Source of the DNA: an uncultured Bacteroides sp. | Lineage (GTDB): Bacteria > Bacteroidota > Bacteroidia > Bacteroidales > Bacteroidaceae | NCBI RefSeq assembly: GCF_949298305.1 | Contig: NZ_CASFWU010000015.1 | Coordinates: 6,097 to 70,096 of the forward strand | Length of the DNA: 64,000 nt | Direction: 5' to 3' | Shown: one piece after another, positions 1 through 7,243 of the stretch | How positions within the stretch are numbered: position 1 is the stretch's first letter | How the letters are laid out: every line of letters begins with the position of its first letter | Notes under the pieces: model-generated | What the model was told of the DNA's origin: nothing | Seen by the model: only the letters and a program-made list of their open reading frames with translations | The model's database searches: none | Made by a program: the position numbers and the translations under genes

Positions 1-493
1 CTCCAAGCTGGGCAACACGCCCTTTGAAGCGGGAGGCCGGGACGACGCCATCGTCATCCGCCTCTCGGGCAACTGGTTCATCCCCTCGTCCGTACTGGCC
101 GACTGGCGCAGGCAGGTCGTGGAACGGCTGACGGCCCTGCGCCGCACCAACTACCGCCGCGAGACGGCCGTGTGGCGGCCCACGGCCCACCCCTACCCCG
201 AGACGACGCTCACCTACCTGGGCAACGTGATGAACGCCGAGGCGCAGGCCTTCTACCCCGAACACGGCGTGAAGGACATAGCCCCCGCCTACGAGCGCCG
301 GGCCGAGCCGGGAGCCGCGCTAATGTTCTGCCGCCACTGCCTGCGCTTCAGCATGGGGTGGTGCCCCACGCACCAGGGCGGACGCTCGCCCTACCGCGAG
401 CCCTACTACCTGACGGCCGGCGACGGCCGGCGCTTCCGGCTGGAGTTCGACTGCCGCCGCTGCCAGATGAAGGTCTACAAAAATGAAGAATGA
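1..493 (+). CDS. U32 family peptidase, C-terminal end (5' end outside window)
   Basis: The reading frame is open from base 2 and ends at 493, so this is the last ~163 residues of a gene that begins before the window. The end carries a cysteine cluster (CRHCLRFSMGWCPTHQGG, later FDCRRCQM) typical of the C-terminal region of the large collagenase-like U32 peptidases of Bacteroides, where the Cys residues probably bind metal. The segment SKLGNTPFEA followed by FIPSSVLADWRRQ also fits that family. The catalytic domain is not in the window. The family is linked to RNA modification as well as peptidase activity in other bacteria, so the substrate is unknown. The next gene starts 3 bases downstream inside a GAATGAAGAATGAGG-type simple repeat. 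Confidence 0.75.
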   Translation, partial: SKLGNTPFEAGGRDDAIVIRLSGNWFIPSSVLADWRRQVVERLTALRRTNYRRETAVWRPTAHPYPETTLTYLGNVMNAEAQAFYPEHGVKDIAPAYERRAEPGAALMFCRHCLRFSMGWCPTHQGGRSPYREPYYLTAGDGRRFRLEFDCRRCQMKVYKNEE

Positions 494-496
494 AGA

Positions 497-1561
497 ATGA
501 GGAATGAAGAGCATATTAATAAGGTGTACGGCGGGGCCTCGCAGAGGCATCCGGACAGGCCTGTGCATGGCTGCGCCTTCCTTCTTCATTCTCCGCTTTT
601 CCTGCTTCACTTGCTCTGCTGGCCGTTCCTCATCCTCTCCCTCGCCGCCTGCCACTATCCCCGCCCCGACCTCGACCGCGAGGGCATGAGCCCCCGCACG
701 CGCGACTCGCTGGCCTGCCTCTACGAGCGCCACTACACCTGGAACACCAACCTCGAAGTCCTGGCCGACTCCGTGCCGCTGGAGCTGCTGCCCATCAAGA
801 ACACCTACCACACCCTCCGCCGCGGCGACCGCGTGGTCGTGGCCGAGTTCGCCGTCCACCCCAAGGACACGGTGGACACCGTCTGGGTGAAGCTGGCCCA
901 CACGCAGGAGGTGCAGGGATGGGTGAGGGAATGCGACCTGAAGCGCGACTTCGTGCCCACGGACAGCATCTCGCAGTTCATCCACCTCTTCAGCGACACA
1001 CACGCCTCCTACTTCGTGGCCGTCTTTGCCCTCTTCGTGGCCGTCTGGCTGCTGCGCGCCTTCAGGCGGAAACAGCTCAAGCTGGTCTACTTCAACGACA
1101 TTGACAGCATCTACCCCCTCCTGCTCTGTCTGCTCATGGCCTTCAGCGCCACCGTCTACGAGACGATGCAGGTCTTTGCCGCCGACACGTGGGAACACTA
1201 CTACTACAACCCCACGCTCTCCCCCTTCCGCGTGCCCTTCATCCTGTCGGTGTTCCTCACCGCCATCTGGCTGTTCATCATCGTGCTGCTGGCCGTGCTC
1301 GACGACCTCTTCCGCCAGCTCACCCCCGCCGCGGCCTGCTTCTACCTGCTGGGGCTCGCCTCGTCGTGCATCTTCTGCTACTTCTTCTTCATCCTCACCA
1401 CCCACATCTATGTGGGCTACCTCTTCCTGGCCGTCTTCGTGTGGATATTCCTCCGCCGCCTGCGCCTCTCACTCCGTGCCTCGCGCTACCGCTGCGGGCG
1501 TTGCGGCGGCAAGCTGATGCACAAGGGCGTGTGTCCGCACTGCGGCGCCGTCAACGAGTGA
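497..1561 (+). CDS. Membrane protein with lipobox-like N-terminus and C-terminal zinc ribbon
   Basis: A 354-residue protein whose function I do not recognise. Residues ~38-52 form a hydrophobic stretch ending LSLAAC, a plausible lipobox. A soluble region (~60-160) resembles a small SH3-like domain (HTLRRGDRVVVAEF, VQGWVRECDL). It is followed by about five hydrophobic segments (~170-325), and the last 30 residues hold a rubredoxin-like zinc ribbon, CGRCGGKLMHKGVCPHCG. The start is uncertain: the ATG at 497 lies in a GAATGAAG-rich simple repeat and the first ~30 residues look non-conserved, so the real start may be further in. It follows the U32 gene closely and may be co-transcribed. It faces the TonB receptor gene across a repeat-filled convergent gap. 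Confidence 0.6.
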   Translation: MRNEEHINKVYGGASQRHPDRPVHGCAFLLHSPLFLLHLLCWPFLILSLAACHYPRPDLDREGMSPRTRDSLACLYERHYTWNTNLEVLADSVPLELLPIKNTYHTLRRGDRVVVAEFAVHPKDTVDTVWVKLAHTQEVQGWVRECDLKRDFVPTDSISQFIHLFSDTHASYFVAVFALFVAVWLLRAFRRKQLKLVYFNDIDSIYPLLLCLLMAFSATVYETMQVFAADTWEHYYYNPTLSPFRVPFILSVFLTAIWLFIIVLLAVLDDLFRQLTPAAACFYLLGLASSCIFCYFFFILTTHIYVGYLFLAVFVWIFLRRLRLSLRASRYRCGRCGGKLMHKGVCPHCGAVNE

Positions 1562-1587
1562 CCCGCCGCGGAAGGCCGCCGGCGCCA

Positions 1588-1890
1588 CGGGCAGGAAAGC
1601 CCTCTGTCTCACGCAGGAAAAAAGTCGGACTCCCGCGGGAGAAATATCCATTCCCCCGCAGGAAAAACCTTCGGACATGCGTGTCATTTCTTCGTGTCCA
1701 GCCTTGACACGATTGTGTCCAGCCTTGACACAGCTGTCTCCAACCTTGACACAATTGTGTCAAGGCTGGAGATGGAAGATTCATAGGCATGTCTGAGCAT
1801 TTTCTCTCGAATCCCGTCAAGTTTTTCTGCCCGTGTATTCAGGTTTTCCTGCCCATGTCACCGGGGAGGTTTTCTGCCTGCCGGGACATC
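1588..1890. repeat. Mirror-arranged 22/21/22 bp tandem dyad array
   Basis: This convergent gap (1562-1979) holds periodic DNA rather than a gene. At 1588-1697 there are five 22-bp units; at least three contain GCAGGAAA or a close variant. At 1694-1756 there are three 21-bp units built on GTGTCCAGCCTTGACAC. The last unit meets an inverted copy at 1757-1771, giving a near-perfect 34-bp palindrome around 1738-1771. At 1821-1890 the first motif returns inverted (TTTTTCTGCC, TTTTCCTGCC, TTTTCTGCC), again with a 22-bp step. The whole block is roughly mirror symmetric. It could serve as a bidirectional terminator or a protein-binding array; function unknown. Confidence 0.8.
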
Positions 1891-1979
1891 GGCCTGCCTC
1901 CAGACGGCGAAGCCCCCTTCCTGCGCGGGCAGGGAGGGGGCTTCAGTCGGTCTTGGCGGATGCTTTCCGCCGGATGCCG

Positions 1980-4349
1980 TCAGAAACGGCAGCGGAGGTC
2001 AATGCCCGCCTGCAAGGGGCGTCCCCGCTGGACGAAGCGGTTGCCCATGCTCTCGAAGCCGAAGGCGTCGTAGCGTTTGTCCAGCGCGTTGCGCACCCAC
2101 AGCCCCACGGCGCCCTGCCCTTTCTCCAGGCTGAGGCGACCGTTCAGCGTGCCGTAGAAGGGCTGGCTGAAGGCGTTGTCCTCCGTCCAGTAGATGCGCC
2201 CGGCGGCGTTGTAGTCGGCATTGAGGCGGATGCGGTCCAGCAGGGCGCCGGCCCGGAGGAAGAAGACGTACTGCGCGCCGATGTTCAGCGTGTGGCGGGG
2301 GATGAAGGGCACGGCCTTGCCGCGGTAGTCGGCCTCCTGTCCGGCGGCGTCCACGGTGAGGTAGTCGCGGAAGGTGGCGTAGGTGTATCCGTAGCAGGCG
2401 TTCAGCGTCAGCGCGTCGGTCAGCCTTGCCGTCACGGAGGCCTCTGCCCCGAGGCTGCGGCTGCGTCCTGCGTTGCGGACGGTGCGTCCCAGGCCGCTCT
2501 CCGAGAACTGCGACACCTGCTGGTTGCGGGTGTCCATCAGGAAGGCGGCCAGGTCGGCCGTCAGACGGCTGTCGGCCAGGGTCAGGTGCGTCCCGGCCTC
2601 GTAGCTCCAGGTGTATTCGGGCTTGTAGACGGCGTTTCCGGCCACGTCCACCTCGGCGTCGGGCATCATGGTGCCAATCATGTCCGCCATGCTGCCGAAG
2701 ACGGGGCTGCCCATCAGCGCCTCCTTCATGGAGTTGCGCAGCTGTGCCTCGACCAGCTCGCTGAACATCTGTATGTTGTACCCGCCGGAGCGGTAGCCCT
2801 TGGCGGCGGTCAGGTAGACGTTGTTGCCCTGCCGCCACTCGTACTGGAGGGAGAATTTGGGCAGCAGCTGCAGGTAGTCGCGCTTCAGGGTGCCCTCCAG
2901 GCCCGAGCGTGCCTGCATCTCGGTGTCCTCCATCTGCATGGGACCCATCTTCAGCGAGAAGCCGAAGTCCAGGGGCGCGGCGGCTGAATTGTAGTCCAGC
3001 CACATTTTCTCGTAGTCCAGCCGCAGCCCGACGGTGGCCGAGAGGCCCTTCACCAGCAGGTCGTTCCACGTGCTCTGGTGGTAGAGGGCGGCGCTCATCT
3101 GGGGGGTGGAGAAGGTGCCGCCGACGGGCAGCGTCTGGTTGTAGATGCTCAGGTGCATCTGCGGGGCGCGGTCCGAGGTGGGGAAGGCGTTGTTGGCGGC
3201 GTCCTCAATCAGTTCCTCGATGCCCTGCCGCTTGAAGAGGACGGGTCCCTCCGTGTCCAGCCACTGATAGAAACCGAAGGCTCCGGTCGTCCACTGCCAG
3301 CGCTTGCCGGGCTTGGACTTCAACACCACCTCCTCGCTCACGGTGTTGGAACGCTGCTTCTGCATCAGCGTGAAGATGTCCCTGGGGCTGAAGTCCTGGT
3401 CCATGTCCATGCGGTCGTTCAGATGCTGGTAGCCCGTGATGAAGCTGGCAATGAAGCTGCTCGCCTGGTACTCGATGTTCATGCCTCCGTTCAGCATTCC
3501 GCGGCGGTAGCAGCTCTCGTCGTTGTAGGCTATCTTCCCCACGAGGTCGGGATAAGTCTCCTCGCCATTCACCCTGCCCACATAATAATAAGGATAGGCC
3601 CCCTGGTCGCTGTACTCGTAGCTGAGGTTGAGGTCCATCTTCAGATTCTCGGCGGGCAGGTAGAGGGCATGGAGACGGCCTCCGCCCGCGTTGCCGCGGT
3701 CAATGCGTTCGCCGTCCTTGAAGCTGTTCTTGAAGAAGCCTCCGTCGTGCTCGAAGAAGCCGCCCGCCGAGAAGGCAAAGCGCTCCGAGATGCGGTGGTA
3801 GTGGGTCAGCGAGAGGTCGTAGTCGCCGTAGGTGGCGGCACCCAGGCGGACGTCGGTGCCCTGATAGGAGAAAGGCGACTTGGTGTGTACCTTGATGAGC
3901 CCGCCCATCGTGTTGCGCCCGTAGAGGGTGCTTTGGGGGCCGCGCAGCACCTCAATCTGCTCGATGTCCGCATAGTTGAAGTCGAAGGCGGACTTGTCTA
4001 TGAAGGGGATGTTGTCCACGTAGAGGCCCACGGCGGGAGTGTTGATGCGCGAGCCGATGCCACGTATGTAGACGGCCGTGGTCAGCCGCGCGCCGTAGTC
4101 GGGGATGAAGAGGTTGGGCACGACGGCAGTCAGGCTCTTGATGCCCGTCACCTGCCTGGCCCGCATGTCCTGTTGCGTCAGCAGGCTGACGGCAATGGGC
4201 AGTTCTCGCAGGGCCTTGGTCTCCTTCGGCGCGGCCACCACGACCAGTTCGTCCGTCTGTATGGTTCTCAACGTATCGGCCTCTTCGGCCGCCAGGCTCC
4301 CCGCCAACAGGGGGAGCAGGATTGCACTCAGCAGTCTCTTGATATACAT
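1980..4349 (-). CDS. TonB-dependent outer-membrane receptor
   Basis: A 789-residue outer-membrane receptor for energised uptake of a metal chelate, cofactor or similar ligand. A signal peptide ends near LAGSLAA (residue ~20). A TonB-box-like stretch follows (DELVVVAAP). The plug domain covers ~50-160, with LRGPQSTLYGRNTMGGLIKV, the standard plug-end motif, near 135. The rest is a 22-strand barrel ending in a terminal Phe (LRCRF), as outer-membrane proteins do. It lacks the N-terminal carboxypeptidase-regulatory domain of SusC proteins and has no SusD partner, so it is more like siderophore or vitamin receptors than glycan importers. It stands alone. The start at MYIKRLL gives a good signal peptide. 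Substrate not determinable. Confidence 0.9.
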   Translation of the reverse strand: MYIKRLLSAILLPLLAGSLAAEEADTLRTIQTDELVVVAAPKETKALRELPIAVSLLTQQDMRARQVTGIKSLTAVVPNLFIPDYGARLTTAVYIRGIGSRINTPAVGLYVDNIPFIDKSAFDFNYADIEQIEVLRGPQSTLYGRNTMGGLIKVHTKSPFSYQGTDVRLGAATYGDYDLSLTHYHRISERFAFSAGGFFEHDGGFFKNSFKDGERIDRGNAGGGRLHALYLPAENLKMDLNLSYEYSDQGAYPYYYVGRVNGEETYPDLVGKIAYNDESCYRRGMLNGGMNIEYQASSFIASFITGYQHLNDRMDMDQDFSPRDIFTLMQKQRSNTVSEEVVLKSKPGKRWQWTTGAFGFYQWLDTEGPVLFKRQGIEELIEDAANNAFPTSDRAPQMHLSIYNQTLPVGGTFSTPQMSAALYHQSTWNDLLVKGLSATVGLRLDYEKMWLDYNSAAAPLDFGFSLKMGPMQMEDTEMQARSGLEGTLKRDYLQLLPKFSLQYEWRQGNNVYLTAAKGYRSGGYNIQMFSELVEAQLRNSMKEALMGSPVFGSMADMIGTMMPDAEVDVAGNAVYKPEYTWSYEAGTHLTLADSRLTADLAAFLMDTRNQQVSQFSESGLGRTVRNAGRSRSLGAEASVTARLTDALTLNACYGYTYATFRDYLTVDAAGQEADYRGKAVPFIPRHTLNIGAQYVFFLRAGALLDRIRLNADYNAAGRIYWTEDNAFSQPFYGTLNGRLSLEKGQGAVGLWVRNALDKRYDAFGFESMGNRFVQRGRPLQAGIDLRCRF

Positions 4350-4468
4350 AATTCAATTCATCTGGATTTGTTCGGGCTGCAAAGTAACGACAAACCCGCG
4401 GGACGTGCAATCCTCACTTATGAGGAAATCGGGGGGGGAAAGAAACCGAAGAGGACGTGGGAGACAGG

Positions 4469-4777
4469 CTAACGTCCCAACAATGCCTCCAGATATTGGG
4501 GATTGCGACGGGTGTCCCACACGAAGGCGATGAGGACATAATCCGGACGGACCAGATAGAATATCTTGCAGTGACGCTTCACGATGTAACGATAGTCCGT
4601 AGGCTTGCCGTCAATGACTTCGCGGCTTCCCATTTCGGGGAAGACAAGCAGATAACGGGTCTCGGTCCGGATGTCCTCAACGATTCTGCGGGCCGTTTCG
4701 GCTCCCGCCTGAGGCAGATAGAAGCGGTAAACGTCCTTCAGGCTTTCGACAGCCTGCTTCGACCATCGTATCACCAT
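4469..4777 (-). CDS. RelE/ParE-family toxin
   Basis: A 102-residue basic protein of the type II RelE/ParE toxin superfamily. The usual plan is visible: an N-terminal strand and helix (IRWSKQAVESLKDVYRFY), a long second helix (AETARRIVEDIRTETRYL), the FPEMG turn, and C-terminal strands with YRYIVKRHCKIFYLV and a final DTRRNPQ stretch. ParE members poison gyrase and RelE members cleave mRNA; the sequence alone does not decide, though the YRYIV-x-YxIFY-type strand is common to both. It overlaps the preceding small ORF by 7 bases, the normal arrangement for an antitoxin-toxin operon. Confidence 0.85.
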   Translation of the reverse strand: MVIRWSKQAVESLKDVYRFYLPQAGAETARRIVEDIRTETRYLLVFPEMGSREVIDGKPTDYRYIVKRHCKIFYLVRPDYVLIAFVWDTRRNPQYLEALLGR

Positions 4778-5013
4778 GACTGCATTTCTTTAGCCAGTTC
4801 GTCGTCGCTGATACATTCTCCCAGTTCGTCTTGCTGCACGGCCTTGTCCATCAGCCTGTCCAGCAGGCCTGAAGGCATGGCTGCCAGTTGTCCGCCGGCC
4901 TCTTCGTTGCGTATCAGATGACATGCCGCAGCCAGTTTGGTCAATGCGGCCTCGCTGTTGAAACCATTGATGATTTCGCGTACCAGTTCCAGTTTATATG
5001 CGTTCAGTTCCAT
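4771..5013 (-). CDS. Putative antitoxin partner of the RelE/ParE toxin
   Basis: An 80-residue acidic protein lying directly upstream of the toxin, with a 7-base overlap that implies translational coupling. The N-terminus (MELNAYKLELVREIINGFNSE) is a predicted helix seen in many Bacteroides antitoxins of this arrangement. The acidic C-terminus (DDELAKEMQSW) would wrap the toxin. No clear ribbon-helix-helix or HTH motif is visible, so DNA binding and autoregulation are not shown by the sequence. Function is assigned mainly from position. Confidence 0.7.
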   Translation of the reverse strand: MELNAYKLELVREIINGFNSEAALTKLAAACHLIRNEEAGGQLAAMPSGLLDRLMDKAVQQDELGECISDDELAKEMQSW

Positions 5014-5111
5014 GATGGATGCTTTTTCTTTAGGGATGACACTTCACAAAGATAAAGGAAAACTTTGACATCTTCATCCGCACATTGTCTATTTAACACC
5101 GCCCCGCCCCC

Positions 5112-5687
5112 TTATATCCGGTCGGCCTCCACATAGCCGTGCATCACGGCATAGATGGTGAGGCCCGATACGGACTTGATGCCCAACTTCTCGGTGATGT
5201 TCTTGCGGTGGCTGATGACGGTGGTCAGACTGATGTTCAGGCGGTCGGCAATCTCCTTGTTGATAAGCCCCTTGACCAGCAGTACCAGCACCTCAATCTC
5301 GCGTGCCGACAGTTCGTGTCCGTCGGGCAGCTTGCCGGGATGCCCGTGGCGGTGTCCGTGACCGTGCAGCTGCACGATGGCCTTTACCAGTGCCTTCTCG
5401 GGCTGACAGATGTTCAGCGTCAGCGTGCCCGCCAGTTGCGGATTGCCCTCGCCCGCAGCCAGCACAATAGTTCTGGGCCGGCGGGGCAGGAAGAAGGCCG
5501 TATGCTCAAAGTAGACCTGCGCCGAGACGAAGTAGTGGGCATACATGTCAGGCGTGTCGTCCATGAAGGCAGCAAACGAGGGAAACGTGCGGATAACGGC
5601 TCCGGGGATGAGTTCCTCCAGCAGCCCGCGCAGGCCCAGACTGCTCAGGGTATTGGGGTCGATGATGGCGATTTCGGGGGAAGACAT
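5112..5687 (-). CDS. LuxR/NarL-type response regulator-like protein with His-rich linker
   Basis: A 191-residue regulator. Residues 1-~110 form a receiver-like domain beginning EIAIIDPN, but the usual acidic pocket is incomplete and no clear phospho-acceptor Asp with following motif is visible, so phosphorylation is doubtful. Residues ~128-188 are a LuxR-type helix-turn-helix (LSAREIEVLVLLVKGLINKE, then ISLTTVISHRKNITEKLGI). Between the two lies an unusual linker, QLHGHGHRHGHPG, with five His residues alternating with other residues, which could bind a transition metal. It is transcribed away from the DUF805 gene. Targets unknown. Confidence 0.75.
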   Translation of the reverse strand: MSSPEIAIIDPNTLSSLGLRGLLEELIPGAVIRTFPSFAAFMDDTPDMYAHYFVSAQVYFEHTAFFLPRRPRTIVLAAGEGNPQLAGTLTLNICQPEKALVKAIVQLHGHGHRHGHPGKLPDGHELSAREIEVLVLLVKGLINKEIADRLNISLTTVISHRKNITEKLGIKSVSGLTIYAVMHGYVEADRI

Positions 5688-5842
5688 ACTTCAAGGTTAA
5701 TGGTTTATATGCCTGCAAAGAACGCTATTTTTGAGGAAATCGCCAAGTGCCCGAAACAGGAACACGGATGACAGACTGCCAGGGATTCGCCTGCAAGGCC
5801 GACCGGTTTTCCAAGGAATCGGTCGAAAAAAGAACATTATTG

Positions 5843-5873
5843 TTTGCTTTTAGCACAATCTTTATTACATTTG
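5843..5873 (+). promoter_or_regulatory. Bacteroides-type promoter of the DUF805 gene
   Basis: TTTG at 5843-5846, a 19-base spacer, then TACATTTG at 5866-5873: an exact match to the Bacteroides primary sigma factor consensus (-33 TTTG, -7 TAnnTTTG). The DUF805 start lies about 65 bases downstream. Confidence 0.75.
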
Positions 5874-5939
5874 TATAATCTTTATTGCTTACGACAATTA
5901 AGACGTAAAACCAATTATTCACTTAAATTTAATATCATT

Positions 5940-6428
5940 ATGTTTAAAGCTCCTTTCTCTTTCAACGGACGTATTCGCAGAATCGAGTATTTCCTTTCGG
6001 CCGTCATCAGTTCTATTTTTGGTGGTATCGCCATGGCACTGGGTGTAGGAACCATGTTCTTAGGTGTGGCTTCCAATTCGGCCAGCGGTTTCGGTTTTGG
6101 CGTACTGATTGGCATCATCGTACTTATTGCAGACATCTGGTTCGGCCTGGCACAGGGCGTGAAACGCCTGCACGATGTGGACAAGTCCGGATGGCTCATT
6201 CTGCTGGGTCTTATTCCGTTAGTCAACATCGTTCTGGGTCTGTACATGCTGTTCGCCGATGGTACGGTAGGTCCTAACTCTTACGGACCCGACCCGAAGA
6301 ACCGCATGCCCTACCAGCAGCAGCCTTCTTCCATCAACGTAACGGTGAACGTCGGCAACGAGAAACCTGCCGACCAGGCGCCGCAGACTCCTTCTTCTGC
6401 TCCCGCCGAAGGAGAAGAGGCCAAATGA
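5940..6428 (+). CDS. DUF805 family membrane protein
   Basis: A 162-residue inner-membrane protein. The N-terminus MFKAPFSFNGRIRRIEYFLS is the DUF805 signature, followed by hydrophobic segments at ~20-45, ~48-68 and ~95-115. The GVKRLHDVDKSGW motif of this family (RLHD...SGW) lies between the second and third. The C-terminal ~40 residues are polar and proline-rich. The start at 5940 is chosen over upstream in-frame codons because the family motif begins there and the promoter is at 5843-5873. Family function is unknown. A strong terminator follows. Confidence 0.88.
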   Translation: MFKAPFSFNGRIRRIEYFLSAVISSIFGGIAMALGVGTMFLGVASNSASGFGFGVLIGIIVLIADIWFGLAQGVKRLHDVDKSGWLILLGLIPLVNIVLGLYMLFADGTVGPNSYGPDPKNRMPYQQQPSSINVTVNVGNEKPADQAPQTPSSAPAEGEEAK

Positions 6429-6450
6429 CACCTTCCCTGAAGAATGAAAG

Positions 6451-6500
6451 ACTATCCGCAAGTTCCTGAAAAGCATCGGGAAGTTGCGGATAGTTTTTTT
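6451..6500 (+). terminator. Intrinsic terminator after the DUF805 gene
   Basis: ACTATCCGCAA at 6451-6461 pairs with TTGCGGATAGT at 6484-6494, extended by GTTCC/GGGAA inside, and is followed by a run of T to 6500. Confidence 0.85.
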
Positions 6501-6570
6501 ACGGCTTCCGGTGCGCCTTCTTTCCGCCCCGGACGAGCCGTACATTTTGTACGGCCTACAAGCAAAACGG

Positions 6571-7050
6571 TTGCAAAAAGTCAGCATAAAAGGCCATTTG
6601 CCTACACCGGACATTGACCAAAAGTGTCGGGCAGAAGCGGGAAAGCAGCTCTCCGCACATCCGGAGCAGGCACCGTGCAAGCCCGGTCCGTCCACCATGC
6701 TTGCATCGTCCGTCGTCCATGCCTGCATCGTCCGTCCACCATGCTTGCATGGAGCGTACCGATTGCTTGCCTGGAAGGGCGAAAATGCCTGTACGGAATG
6801 GCCCCAACCCCTGTTCCGGCCTTGCGGAAGGGCAACTGGCCCCCACAATGCGGCTTCCGGAAGCCACAAAGCGGGCATTTTCCTCTCCCGAAAGTCCTTT
6901 TCCATTCTCTTTCAAATGTAAGGATTTCGCTATCCACCTGCCGTACAAACAATTACGGCATTTCGTCTCCGTTTTTCCGAGCAAGCCGGGCGGAAGGCCG
7001 GAAAAACGGATTCTCACGCATCAGAGAAATCAAAGTGTCAAAATGTAAAG
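6571..7050 (+). repeat. Composite intergenic element, copy 1 (22-bp array plus conserved hairpin)
   Basis: The non-coding gap 6501-7243 contains the first of three related elements; the others are at 30577-31032, inverted, and 51604-52061. Order of parts: left motif TTGCAAAAAGTC at 6571; six 22-bp units at 6665-6796 with cores such as CCATGCTTGCATCG; a variable part with TTCCGG motifs; the conserved stretch TTTCAAATGTAAGGATTTCG near 6910; a hairpin with an 11-bp perfect stem (CCGTTTTTCCG / CGGAAAAACGG, 6969-7009); right end CAAAGTGTCAAAATGTAAAG to 7050. A separate palindrome GCCGTACATTTTGTACGGC lies just outside at 6537-6555. Read on the minus strand, two TACATTT(T)G boxes resemble -7 promoter elements. 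From 7051 to 7243 I see only weak further similarity to copy 3 (CCGGATTGAAAACCG). Confidence 0.8.
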
Positions 7051-7243
7051 AAGGGCAATGCAAGCCGCTGCCACGGCAACGGCTACGACACCCGAGCTAC
7101 ACCGGGGCCGGATTGAAAACCGACGGATGGGGGCTTGGACCATGGGGGCCTGCACGCCGGACAGAGCCAGTGCAACCCTGCCGCACGGATTTCAGTCCGG
7201 CCCTTTGGGAGGGAAGCGGAGTGTTTGAATACGGTTGGCAGCA

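Noticed and set aside
4469..5013. The toxin-antitoxin pair as part of a defence island
   Set aside because: No other defence genes, integrase or phage genes are nearby; it looks like an ordinary isolated pair.
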